NCBI RefSeq assembly: GCF_026745355.1
Contig: NC_079206.1
Span: 4,671,044 to 4,735,043, forward strand
Direction of reading: 5' to 3'
DNA length: 64,000 nucleotides
Source of the DNA: Beta vulgaris subsp. vulgaris
Taxonomy: Eukaryota; Streptophyta; Magnoliopsida; Caryophyllales; Amaranthaceae
Every line of letters starts with the position of its first letter. Positions within the stretch are counted from its first letter, which is position 1. This document shows positions 1 to 10,537 of this stretch, in pieces. The notes under the pieces were generated by a model, which saw only the letters and a list, made by a program, of their open reading frames with translations, made no database searches and was not told the DNA's origin. The position numbers and the translations under genes were made by a program.

Positions 1-1
1 A

Positions 2-3000
2 CTTGATTCCATGGCTATGTATAGCAAATATATTCCTGAAAGACCTGGGTCATGCTCAGTGTGTGGAAAAGGTCACAGCAAAGATAAATGTTGGTTTGTT
101 GTTGGCTTTCCACCAGGACACCCTAGACATAACAAATTCAACCCACCCCCTACCAAACCAAAAACCATCACCACTGAATTTCAACCTGGAACCTCCAAGT
201 GGAGAAACCCTCAACACAAACCAATACCACCAAAAATGGCTGCTGCTGCTCAACATAACAACCCTGAAAATGAACCCTCTGGACTCCTTTTCACTCCACA
301 ACAACTAGAACAGCTTGCCAAACTCATGCCTCAGTTACAAACCACACAAGCCAAAGGCTCTGAAACGGATGAAGAATTGGAAACATTCTTCTCTGGAATG
401 ACACACTCAACTGTTTCTGTGGATGTATCCAATGATTGGATTATTGATTCGGGGGCCTCAGACCATATGACTCCTCACCTCTCTTACTTGACCACTGCTC
501 GTCCTTTTACTCTCACAACCAAAGTTAACTTACCCACAGGTGCCACTACTGAAGTCTCTCACATTGGTGATACTACTCTATCTCCTGATCTCACCTTGCA
601 CAATGTGTTGTGTGTCCCAAACTTTCATCACAATCTTCTTTCTGTGCAAAGATTGGTGAAGGATAACAATTGTGAAGTGCAATTTTCTTCAACTCACTGT
701 GTTATCTTGGACAATGTCACCAAACAACCAAAAGGCCAAGGCATAGCAAAAAATGGTCTTTACTATTTACAACCCTCTAGCCTTGCTTGTTGTGCTGCTG
801 AAACCATCACTGATATCTCAACTCCAAACCTAAAAAACCCTCTGGATGTATGGCACCATAGATTGGGGCATGCACCAATCTCAAAAATACAACAAATACC
901 TTCCATTCCCAAGTCTCAAAGCACCTCAAAAATATGTGTAACCTGTCCCATGTCAAAATTCACAAAATTACCTTTCACCCTTAGCACATCTCATGCCAAA
1001 GAAGCCTTTGAACTCATTCACATGGATGTTTGGGGACCTTATAGGGTCTGCTATAAGGAGAAGTACAGATACTTTCTCACACTTGTAGATGATCATACCA
1101 GAAATACTTGGGTGTTCCTTATGCAATATAAATCTGATTCCCTCTCTCACTTCCAAACCTTTCTTCAATATGCTCAAACACACTTTCAGAAATACATTAA
1201 ATTCCTACGCTCAGACAATGCCCTGGAATTTGATGACACACCTTGCAAAAATTTCTTTGCTGAGCATGGTATCTTGCATCAAACATCATGTGTCAAAAGG
1301 CCTCAACAAAATGCCAGGGCCGAGAGAAAACACAGACACATCTTGGAGATTTCAAGAGCTCTTCGATTCCAAGCTGGCCTCCCATTATCTTTCTGGGGAG
1401 ATTGCATCATGGCAGCTGTTCACATCCTCAACAGGTTACCTACCCCTGTCCTAAACCATAAGACTCCCTATGAACTTCTACATCACACTCCTCCTACATA
1501 TGAACACCTAAGAGTCTTTGGATGCTTGGCTTTTGCATCTAACCCCTCATTCCCCACTGATAAATTTGCTCACAGAGGTGTCCCATGCCTATTTCTTGGC
1601 TATCCTGCTCTTCAAAAAGGATACAAACTTTTAAATCTGCTCACACATCAAAACTTTGTCTCTAGAGACGTTCTCTTTCATGAGGATATATTCCCTTATC
1701 ATTCCAAATCCTCCACAGCCTACATGAATCCAATCCCACCTTCCACACCAGCCATCACTCCTACTACCATATATGATGACCTCCTGCACCCAGCAGCAGA
1801 TACAACCCCCAACCCTACACCTCCTGCCTCACCATACAAAACTCCCCCACACACTCCTACAACTACTATCTTTACTCAAAATACCACACCTCACTCCTCT
1901 CAACCTAGCCCATCACCCCCTCCTATCCCTCTCAAACCTAGACAGTCCACCAGATCTCATGTAACTCCTCACTGGTTACAAGACTACATTACAACCAATG
2001 CCTCCTCCCACTTTGCCATCTCTAACCTGGCACATACCACTGTTAACACCTCTTTTTCTTGTTTCCTAACCAGGCTCTTACCCTCTCATGATCCTACATC
2101 TATCAAAACTGCTATCACTCACCCTCATTGGGTGCAAGCTCTCAACACTGAACTGGATGCCCTGGAGATCAATGGAACATGGTCTGTCACCTCTCTACCT
2201 CCTAACAAAAAAGCCATTGGATGCAAATGGCTTTTCAAAACCAAACACAACCCCGATGGCTCCATTGAGAGACATAAAGCTCGATTAGTTATCCTTGGAT
2301 GCAGACAGAAATTTGGGCAAGATTATGCAGAAACATTCGCCCCTGTGGCCAAGATGACCACAGTTAGGACCCTCCTAGCTGTGGCTGCCATGGAGAATTG
2401 GTTCACATTCCAAATGGATGTAACCAATGCTTTTCTCCATGGTGACCTCATGGAAGACTTGTACATGACTCTTCCCCCTGGCTACACTCATTTTGGGTGC
2501 AGATTCACTACTTTATCTGACCCCTCTCTTCTTCCTCAACCTAATCCTAATCTTACATGCAAACTCCACAAATCATTATATGGCCTCAAACAAGCACCCC
2601 GCCAATGGTTCTCTAAACTCTCTACTACATTGCTGCAAATGAGCTTCTTTCAATCCAAATCTGACTATAGCCTCTTTCTCTCACACTCCTCCAACACTAT
2701 CACCATAGTTCTCATCTATGTTGATGACCTACTCATATGTGGTAATGATCTCACCAAAATCAATCATCTAAAACACATGCTTGCTCAAGTTTTTCACATG
2801 AAAGACCTTGGTCACCTTAGGTACTTCTTAGGGCTTGAAGTTGACAGATCATCCTCTGGTATTTTCATCTCCCAAAAGAAATATACCACTGACATTATCT
2901 CTGAATTTCACATGCAGCACTCTAAACCCCTCCTTCTTCCCATGGACTCTCATTTAAAACTAACACCAGACAAAGGTGACCCTCTTCCTGACCCCTCTTT

Positions 3001-3676
3001 GTACCAAAGACTGATTGGAAAACTTATTTATCTTACCATTACCCGACCTGACATAGCCTTTCCAGTCCAACTTCTTTCCCAATTCATGCATCAACCCACC
3101 ACCATACACTTCCAGGCTGCAAAAAGAATTTTAAGGTACCTCAAGGGTACTATCTCTCAAGGGATTCTTCTAGCTTCCTCTACCTGTGCTCAGTTAACCG
3201 CATACTGTGATAGTGATTGGGCAAGCTGCCCAATCACAAGGAGATCTACCACAGGATACTGCATTTTCCTTGGATCCTCTCCCGTGTCCTGGAAAGCAAA
3301 AAAACAACCTGTTGTGGCACGCTCTTCTGCTGAGGCAGAATACAGGGCAATGGCCCTTACTACCTGTGAAGTAACATGGCTCACTGCACTCTTAAAAGAC
3401 TTAGGTCTCACTAATCTCCCTCCTACAGTGCTACGATGTGACAACAAGGCAGCCTTAGCCATTGCAGCTAATCCCGTTCTACATGACAAAACTAAACATG
3501 TCGAGATAGATTGTCACTACATAAGGGATCAATTCAAGGCTGGCACAATCCAAGCTGAACATGTCTCCTCTACTGATCAGGTAGCTGATATCCTCACCAA
3601 AGTACTATCTGTCAAGCAGCATACTGCACACATGGACAAGCTGGGAGCTTACCCTCTGTCTCACTCTCCAGCTTGA
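2..3676 (+). CDS. Ty1/copia Gag-Pol polyprotein (5' partial)
   Basis: The frame is open from base 2; the first in-window ATG is at 11, giving 1221 residues. Counting from that Met: a short zinc knuckle at residues 15-27 (C-x2-C-x3-H-x4-C); aspartic protease with DSGASDHM near 147; integrase HHCC region near 281 (HHRLGH, then CVTC) and catalytic D near 337 (HMDVWG), D near 400 (RSDNALEF) and E near 436; reverse transcriptase with DVTNAFLHG and the YVDD catalytic box near 902; RNase H with D near 1064 (CDSDWAS), E in SSAEAEYRA and D in RCDNKAA. It ends with the usual DILTK tail. Complete copia polyproteins are about 1300-1450 residues, so roughly the first 150-300 gag residues are missing off the left edge. 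All catalytic residues I could check are present. The knuckle has three residues instead of four before its His, which is unusual. Confidence 0.93.
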   Translation, partial: LDSMAMYSKYIPERPGSCSVCGKGHSKDKCWFVVGFPPGHPRHNKFNPPPTKPKTITTEFQPGTSKWRNPQHKPIPPKMAAAAQHNNPENEPSGLLFTPQQLEQLAKLMPQLQTTQAKGSETDEELETFFSGMTHSTVSVDVSNDWIIDSGASDHMTPHLSYLTTARPFTLTTKVNLPTGATTEVSHIGDTTLSPDLTLHNVLCVPNFHHNLLSVQRLVKDNNCEVQFSSTHCVILDNVTKQPKGQGIAKNGLYYLQPSSLACCAAETITDISTPNLKNPLDVWHHRLGHAPISKIQQIPSIPKSQSTSKICVTCPMSKFTKLPFTLSTSHAKEAFELIHMDVWGPYRVCYKEKYRYFLTLVDDHTRNTWVFLMQYKSDSLSHFQTFLQYAQTHFQKYIKFLRSDNALEFDDTPCKNFFAEHGILHQTSCVKRPQQNARAERKHRHILEISRALRFQAGLPLSFWGDCIMAAVHILNRLPTPVLNHKTPYELLHHTPPTYEHLRVFGCLAFASNPSFPTDKFAHRGVPCLFLGYPALQKGYKLLNLLTHQNFVSRDVLFHEDIFPYHSKSSTAYMNPIPPSTPAITPTTIYDDLLHPAADTTPNPTPPASPYKTPPHTPTTTIFTQNTTPHSSQPSPSPPPIPLKPRQSTRSHVTPHWLQDYITTNASSHFAISNLAHTTVNTSFSCFLTRLLPSHDPTSIKTAITHPHWVQALNTELDALEINGTWSVTSLPPNKKAIGCKWLFKTKHNPDGSIERHKARLVILGCRQKFGQDYAETFAPVAKMTTVRTLLAVAAMENWFTFQMDVTNAFLHGDLMEDLYMTLPPGYTHFGCRFTTLSDPSLLPQPNPNLTCKLHKSLYGLKQAPRQWFSKLSTTLLQMSFFQSKSDYSLFLSHSSNTITIVLIYVDDLLICGNDLTKINHLKHMLAQVFHMKDLGHLRYFLGLEVDRSSSGIFISQKKYTTDIISEFHMQHSKPLLLPMDSHLKLTPDKGDPLPDPSLYQRLIGKLIYLTITRPDIAFPVQLLSQFMHQPTTIHFQAAKRILRYLKGTISQGILLASSTCAQLTAYCDSDWASCPITRRSTTGYCIFLGSSPVSWKAKKQPVVARSSAEAEYRAMALTTCEVTWLTALLKDLGLTNLPPTVLRCDNKAALAIAANPVLHDKTKHVEIDCHYIRDQFKAGTIQAEHVSSTDQVADILTKVLSVKQHTAHMDKLGAYPLSHSPA

Positions 3677-3686
3677 GGGGGAGTAT

Positions 3687-3911
3687 TGAAGGAAAAAATA
3701 GCTTTCCTATTTTATCCTTGGCATATTCTCCTATGGACCACCTTAGGTGTCATGTAATAAGAATTCTTCTTTTTGTATTTTGTCCTGTAGTGTTCAGTAC
3801 TTATATAGGTAGTCACCAACTTTGTGGGGTGAGAACAATATAATCAATGAAATGATTTATGCCTACAACGGCTCTTCTCTCTCATCCTTTCTCCTCTGAT
3901 TATTCTCTGCA
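3687..3911 (+). repeat. Probable 3' LTR of the copia element
   Basis: It directly follows the polypurine tract after the pol stop. It begins TGAAGG and plausibly ends CTCTGCA, obeying the TG...CA rule, at about 225 bp. Inside are a TATA-like tatata at 3802-3807 and a polyadenylation-like aacaatataatcaatgaaat region near 3835. The right boundary is inferred, because the 5' LTR is not in the window for comparison and I see no target-site duplication. Confidence 0.55.
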
Positions 3912-6305
3912 TTTCTGGGTATTGTGATTTGTGACTGTAGAAGTCTTCAAAGAGTTTGGCCATTCTTGGCAATTGGTGGATAAACTCTTAGTTGTTACCT
4001 GATTGTATTAGCGTGTTTGATTAGCTCATTGTATTAGCAGGTTTGACTAGTTGATAGTAGTAGCATCTTGTATATGAGTGTTTGGCATATAGCTAATAGC
4101 AGATCGAGTTTAGCGTAATCGCTATTTTATCTCAATATGCTCATTCTTTTCTCACCAAAAAGCTCATCCCAATAGTGCTTTCAAAAAAAAGATTTGACTA
4201 CTCAATTCTCTAAGACGAGTTAAAACTTCTAATTTATACCCAATCCTCTTTTTACCGAACAAGACCTTCATCTCGTTAGGTTTGGACACACGTTTCAAGA
4301 AATAATAGTAGGGATGTCAAGGAGTGTAGGTATATTGGGCTTGGAGTTAAAATAAGAATAACCAATTGATTGAGTAAGAGAGAGAGTTAGTGGAGGATCC
4401 CACATCACATAAATAGGAAGAGAGAGTGTAAGAGAGATAGTGGAGGGACCCGCGTAACATGGATTGAGTGGGGTAGGTTATTCTTTTGTGGTAATAGATG
4501 AATTATTGATGGATTGATTAAATAGTATAGAAGACAATAGATGAAGGGAGTACTCAATTAGGGATGTAATAGTTTATGTTGGTACTTAGTAGAAAGTGGA
4601 AATGATAAGCAATGGGTGTCAAATTCCGAATGCTAGTATATTGTAGTACTTGTGAGGAAAATTGAGGAGAACTCGTAGAAATTATGGTCAAGATCTGTTT
4701 CATTGTTAAGGACAATTAGAAAACATAACGTTAATAGACCAAATCATCACTATAGGACCAAGGGAAAGAGTTATGTCAAAGATCTGTTTGGTTGACTTTG
4801 AGATCCAACTAGAAGAACTACATCTTGTAGGCAGTTGTATTGGTAATTGCTAGCTTATTTGAAGATAATTGGCCTTTGTCGGAATGCTGTTGTAGCCTTG
4901 TAGGTATCCTGCAGGATACTTCCAACCTGATAAGTGTAATTGCATTTAGTCGCTGCCAATAATTACTTAACTTGTTTTCTGCAAGTATCTTGTGATTTGG
5001 TGAATTTAAATCTAAATATGGTTAACTCACAGTTAAATTTGAAATTAAACCTGACACAGATGGGGGGTTACCGATGGATAGATCATAGATGTCTCGGTGT
5101 AAGAGTATGAAAATGGAAATCACAAGGATCAAGTTCAACCTTACAAGTATTCGTATGTTTTGAATATTTGTATGGCATATGACTTTACCTTGAAGGCTTG
5201 TCGATGTTAGATTGCTTTGAGTTAGTTGTCTGCTATATATATGATCATACTACCTGATCTGAGTACATTCACCATTACTGTTGTAGAGCAGAAAGGAAGG
5301 GTAAGGGGTTTAGATATAGTCATACTACTTATCATTAGATGAGGAATTTCTACGTGTTTTGGGTTTAACATGCTTGTAGAGTAACTACATTACTCCCACC
5401 ATCCTTTTGGTTCTTCCCACTTTTACTTATTTCCTCACACTTTGAAGGACTTGCATCATCTCCTGAAATTTTCTTCTGCGTAGGACTATTAAGAGTTTGA
5501 GAAGCATCAACTGATTCTACTCCCCTTAATATTCTCTTATAGCTTTTGGCAATCCATAAGAACTTGCAATAGTTGTGGGTTTTCTTCTCTTTCATCTCTG
5601 TATGATTTTGGAATGTTTTGGTTGGTAATGAAAATAAATAAAAAGTTTAATTTACTAGAGTATTGATCTTCTCTTATCATCAGCATATTTGGAGCCTTAA
5701 AACACAACTGATTTGGCGTTCATAATTTTTTCTACACTCTTTGTTGGCAGCCTATATAAATGATGACTAAGATGCTGAAGTATGTTTGTAATCTGTAGTT
5801 AAATCAGGGAAATGGGATATCGTTCATATATTTTACCAATCCTTATTGCCATCAGCTGCATTGATGTACTGTTCTCCAATTTTGTCAGTGAGAGTAATCA
5901 TTTGCATCGACTAAATGCTGAGGAAAATTAGTATAACTGTATAAGTGTAGGTGTTCTATACACTTGCAACATGAAGGATGACATGAATCCAATAATAATG
6001 TATTTCTGTAAGACATCTTAACCCCTTCTACTTTAAGTCATATGTGATTTCACAGATAGACGAAAAGATAAAAGGGTAAAAAATTGACAATGTATACAAA
6101 ACTGTAACAATCACGATAGAGCTATTCACAGCTGCTTTTGTTTTGTGGAGAAACTGTTAATAATTGTTCTCCTTTACTGTTCTATCTGTATGTTGATCTG
6201 TCTTTTTAATGCAGCTTGAGAATATAGTATCATATACTGGACAGAAGAATAGGGGTATGTGTTAATATCACATTGAACCTGATTTCACTTGTAACACTAT
6301 ATTCG
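3912..6305. other. Intergenic spacer, no recognisable gene
   Basis: AT-rich sequence between the copia LTR and the P450 stop codon. I see no domain-bearing frame. A 76-codon minus-strand ORF (5595-5365) is the only one with a plausible-looking polar composition (Ser/Lys rich tail); it has no recognised motif or partner exons. A purine-rich stretch at 4370-4450 (gagagagagttagtgg type) resembles decayed MITE or low-complexity sequence. Confidence 0.5.
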
Positions 6306-8543
6306 TCAAGCAGGATTATTTGATAGATGCTCTGCTGACCTCTCAGCCAACCGAATATGTAAGCCATCTGGAAACTGTAAGCCAGGGGTCCTTACGATGC
6401 TCCCTCCTTTTGTTGGATTCCACCTGTGATATCATTTGTAAAAGTAGATAAAATAAATTTGCCTGTTCATTTAAGATCCATGTTGATACTTGAAACGAAT
6501 GGTGTATATTGGCCTCTACCTGTATTTTGTAACTAGGCAGTGTAGAAAAACAGCCATTTGCACCTTGGTAAAATCTGTTCCAACACAGAATCTCATACCT
6601 CCCCCAAAAGCCATGAAATGTTTGGATGCACCATTTATCTCTCCTCCCTATTTGCAAAAATAGTTCATGCTTATTCTTTGTATCGTACAAAAGTTATTTA
6701 ACATAGTTATATGACTCTTTTTTCCCTTCATGAATGACAGAACTACAAAGTATGTTGCTTACCTCCCATCTCGATGGATTAAACTCGAGGGGATTTTCAT
6801 ATCTGGCAGGGTTTAAGTGTACAGCTGGAGGACAGACCATGACACCCCAACCAGCTGGAATGGTATAACCTACATCAATCGAAAATTCTTAGTTATGGTA
6901 TGTTTTCTTGAGTAAAAAAAGTAAACATTGACTAAAACCCTAAAACATATATTCCTTGAAAAGAAAGGATGGTGGATGCTTACCCTTGAAGCTTACATCT
7001 CTCAGTGCTTTTCTGAAAATTCCTGGAACTATATTTGCCACCCTAACTGTTTCATTGATTACCTGCAATTTTTAGACCGGTTAATTAAACTGAGCTATTT
7101 TGAGAAGGCTTGCTGATGAAAATTTTCATGGTCTGGAACATTCTTAACTAACCTGAAAAGTGTAGGTCATTGATTTATATTCCTTCCATGTGAGGTGAGA
7201 ATTCGGATCTTCACGCCTCTTCAATATTGCCTCATGTTCTTCCTGTCAATTTTTGCATAGTGTCAGTTGAGCTTCATTCTGATACAGGATGTAAAAGTCT
7301 AGACCAGAAAATGACAAACTAATTGATTGCCTCATAAATCTTACTGTCAGTTTTTGCAGCACGAGAGGGTACTCTGAGAGGTACTTTATAGCCACAGTTA
7401 GGGCCAGGGAGGTTGTCTCAAAGCTAGCGAAGAGAAGCACAAACATTAGGTCCAAAGCAATTCCTTCTGTTAAAGGTGTTCCCTCCTTTGCCAATTCCTC
7501 GAGGACATAATCAAAAAAATCTGTGCTTTGTTTTTTGGGCATCATTCTTCTCTTTTGTAGCATGTCTTTGAGCATCTTCATCGCCTTCTTTCTTCCCTAT
7601 TACCACAATGGTAGTTGCTTAATACTTGATTTGCTCAAAATTGACGCTACTTATTATACGTAGTTGGTAGTTTACCTGTAAGCACTTGTGGAATGCTGTA
7701 CCAGGAATGTTCAAAGGAAAGGAGATTAATCCCTTTATAAAAGCAACAAAGTTCTCCCTTAAATTCTCTGAAGAGTTTTCAGCATCATGACTGATTAGCT
7801 TTTTGGCAGTTAGATTGAAAATCATCTGCACATGAATCATAATGAGCATTAGTAGATAGTTCTAACTTCTAAGGGTGCCTTACTTCATATATTGGCTACT
7901 GATAGCAAAAATTCAGAAGGCTTACACTAGCTGTTGCATCTTTTATCTCCACTGAATCCAGTTTAGTCCACTGATTCATCTGTTTAAGCACCGTCTCTTC
8001 AACCTCAGGTAGCATCTTCTTTAGGCTTTCAGGACCAAAGAGACTTAACACCATATTTTTTAGGTACTTATACATGAACCCGTGTAAGGAGCCCACATTT
8101 TGTTTCCCAAAAATCTCTGTAAATGTGTCCGGATACCAACTTTGAAATGTTTGGCCCTCTTGTTGAAAGATTAAATAGCTAAGCTCTGGATCAGCTGAGA
8201 CTATAATTGGCCTTCCAACTAGACTGGTTTTGAATATTGGCCCATATCTGAGTATATCCAATGTACATACATTAATGAACAAAAAGGTTAGCAAAACAGC
8301 ATATAGAATGTGCATTACAATTTGCTCATCGTTAATTAGTTACCTTTTCATCCGGTTTTTGACAAAGGGAGGGATATCGAAGGAAGTGTTAGGCGCAAAG
8401 AAACGAAGAGTTTCACCGAGGAGTGGCCAACCCATTGAACCCGGTGGGAGTTTCCCATTGCATCTCGGGTTCCACCATCTATAGAGCCAACGCGTGATGC
8501 TTATGATGGCAACCGCTATCAGGCTCAGAGCAATAGGAGACAT
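6306..8543 (-). CDS. CYP87A-like: Cytochrome P450, CYP87 family (CYP87A-like)
   Basis: Nine exons, all GT-AG: 8543-8344, 8247-7926, 7825-7676, 7596-7345, 7242-7153, 7062-6984, 6869-6763, 6647-6520, 6423-6306. They join in frame to 481 residues, the normal size for the family. The ATG at 8543 gives a hydrophobic ER anchor and then the hinge NGKLPPGSMGWPLLGE; an upstream in-frame TTG at 8558 is not a credible start. Landmarks: I-helix ASFETT (281-286) for oxygen activation, K-helix ETVR (342-345), FNPSRW, and the haem loop FGGGMRFCVG with Cys421. The block RYGPIFKTSLVGRP followed by FQSWYPDTFTEIFG is typical of CYP87, a clan 85 family. Known CYP87 enzymes oxidise triterpenes or steroids (CYP87D in triterpenoid pathways, CYP87A4 in cardenolide biosynthesis). 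The substrate here is unknown, and I see no terpene cyclase or UGT neighbour. All key residues are intact. Confidence 0.93.
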
Positions 8544-8726
8544 TGGATTCTCAATCAATACAGTGGGTGATTAGTGCGAAATTTGGGAATATATGAGATA
8601 CAGTTTAAGATGATAAAGATAATCAGAAATGATGATATGAGTCAAATAGAGGAGGGCGTTATTGAAAGACAAAGAAGAGCAGAAAATGCTGGCATGCATG
8701 CATCTCTGCCTTACTAACTGAAGTTA

Positions 8727-8734
8727 CTTAAATA
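8727..8734 (-). promoter_or_regulatory. Candidate TATA box of the CYP87 gene
   Basis: Read on the minus strand this is TATTTAAG, about 185 bp upstream of the ATG at 8543, a plausible distance if the 5' UTR is around 150 nt. The assignment rests on position and sequence only. Confidence 0.3.
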
Positions 8735-8989
8735 GGTACAGGATGACTTGCAAACTAGTTGGAGGAAAGTAGTTAAATAATAGAATGATTTGTAATGATT
8801 TTTATATGCTGTTGCGGAATTTGCTGAAAAGCTGTATGATAGTAATAGTTGTTACTTAGTTTGAAGTAGTTGGCTTGGAGATAGAATTAAATAAGGTTAG
8901 AAGAATAACTTGGGTTTTAAAAAGGATTTTGCTTCCACTCTTCGTTCCGTTGTCAACGGCTTCTTAAAATACTCTCTTTAAAGCCTAGC

Positions 8990-9798
8990 ATGACGATGAA
9001 GCCTACTGGATGCTTCCTCTTCTCTGTATTGAGTTCCCATTTGCTATATGCTTACACCCCTATCATTGTATATGTGTGTACATGTTCATTAATGACGGCA
9101 TCAAACATGATAAGAAGCACGAGCCTGAATTATGGCCTTTCTTTACCAGTTCTGGCCGAATCAGGAGTTTCGGACTTTTTCTTTGGGTTGACATTCACAA
9201 TGTTGTAGTGTAAATTTAGATACTGGTGCAACTAGATCTTGCCAAAGATTATCAAAAATATTAATTTCTGTTTGTTTCCCATCATCTATGCTTATTGCAC
9301 GAATTATCTATGCGTTTCTTTGAGAATAAGATCTTATCTTGGATTGTTATTGTTGATAGAATGTCAATGTTATAATCTGACTTGCATCTTTAAGATATGC
9401 ATGGAACTACCATAGATCTTGTTGTTTCTGTGCCTGTTTTATTTTAAATCTACTTGCTGATAGTCTACATTTTCATATAGTAGTTAGGCTATATTGATAG
9501 CTTGGTTTTAGTTCACTTTGACACAATTTAATGGCATCTTCATTACTTCATTACTATAGTGCTTGATGAAATTTTGAATCTACTTTACTTTTTCTATCTG
9601 GGCATAGTAATGGAGAATGAGACAGGATTTGATGCAGTTTTTGGACATATCCACATCAAGGATACAGGGAGCCTGCTTATAAGGTTGGATTATATGCTAA
9701 TGCTTGCATTTACGGTTACCATGTACCAAAATCTTAAACATGCACATAAGTACTTTTTGTATTTTAATATACTACCTCCGTTTCAAATATTGTATTGA
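8990..9798 (+). other. Two exon-like orphan coding fragments, unidentified
   Basis: Two short stretches read like conserved protein rather than random AT-rich frames. One is near 9086-9210, with ...KHDKKHEPELWPFFTSSGR... then a stop. The other is 9610-9685, with ...MENETGFDAVFGHIHI..., bounded by an AG before it and a possible AG/GT donor after it. They are 400 bp apart on the same strand. I do not recognise the family. They may be leftovers of a decayed gene copied here; no start, other exons or terminator can be joined to them. Confidence 0.25.
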
Positions 9799-10153
9799 TT
9801 TTACTTTTTAAAGTCAAAGTTTATCAGATTGACCATGTAAAGGGTAATTTGGAAGAAACGGGGTTGAGAATCGACTTTTATGTTCATGGTTTAATATTTT
9901 TTATCTTTATTTTTTCGCTAAAGATATGTTGCAGAGGGAGAAAGGCATGATTGCAAGAGTTAGTATACGTGCAATTTGAAAACTACTGGTGCTGGAAACT
10001 AGGAACGATTTAGTTGGTACTAGAAATTGTTCCAATATTACTTGTACTCAAAAGTATAGTTTTTTTATATTAACACTATATTCTTTCTCATCTTGTACCC
10101 TAAAGTTTATCTTTAGACGCCTGTAATAAGTGAAAAGATCATCTTGTGTTCAT

Positions 10154-10529
10154 TAGACCTGGTTATTGGACAGGGTAGTCCAATAGCTAAAGGGTTAGGG
10201 CTTGTATGACTATCATTGGGCAAGGCTTTATTGAATAAGGTTGTTATTGGACAAAGTCATTATAGGGCCAACAAAAGAACCTAATAATTTTGTCAAATGA
10301 AATAGATATCGTAAAGCAAATTACATGTAAAGTTTCCTTTCCATTGTACTTATTTTCGCTCTCATTGTTCACTATTTTGCTTGTCTGTTTACCGACCCGC
10401 TAAGACCCATTACCCATTTAGGTCGACCCACCATCAATCCTTCATGAGGTGACCCTCTTATGACCCAATCCACTTTTGACCATACCGACCCTAACCCGTC
10501 CCACGGCCCCCACCCAATAACCAGGTCTA
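10154..10529. mobile_element. hAT-type MITE
   Basis: Terminal inverted repeats TAGACCTGGTTATTGG and CCAATAACCAGGTCTA bound 376 bp. The flanks are an 8-bp target duplication with one mismatch (gtgttcat at 10146-10153, gtgctcat at 10530-10537), as expected for hAT transposition. The right half is rich in GACCC repeats. There is no coding capacity. Confidence 0.85.
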
Positions 10530-10537
10530 GTGCTCAT

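Larger units (their letters stand above)
1..3911 (+). mobile_element. Ty1/copia LTR retrotransposon, 3' portion (cut by window edge)
   Basis: The window opens inside the polyprotein and continues through integrase, reverse transcriptase and RNase H to a polypurine tract (about 3675-3686, gagggggagt) and a 3' LTR. The domain order protease, integrase, RT, RNase H is diagnostic of copia rather than gypsy elements. The 5' LTR and most of gag lie outside the window, so LTR divergence, and hence age, cannot be judged. The pol frame has no stop or frameshift, which suggests a fairly young copy. Confidence 0.93.

Noticed and set aside
8541..8558. A P450 start at 8558 giving MIENPMSP
   Set aside because: The codon there is TTG. 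The first ATG in frame is at 8543 and directly precedes the hydrophobic anchor.
9769..9790. A full MITE beginning tactacctccgtttcaaat
   Set aside because: Only one end could be found; no matching inverted end lies within the next kilobase. The same applies to the CTTCCTCCGT ends at 16833 and 43361.
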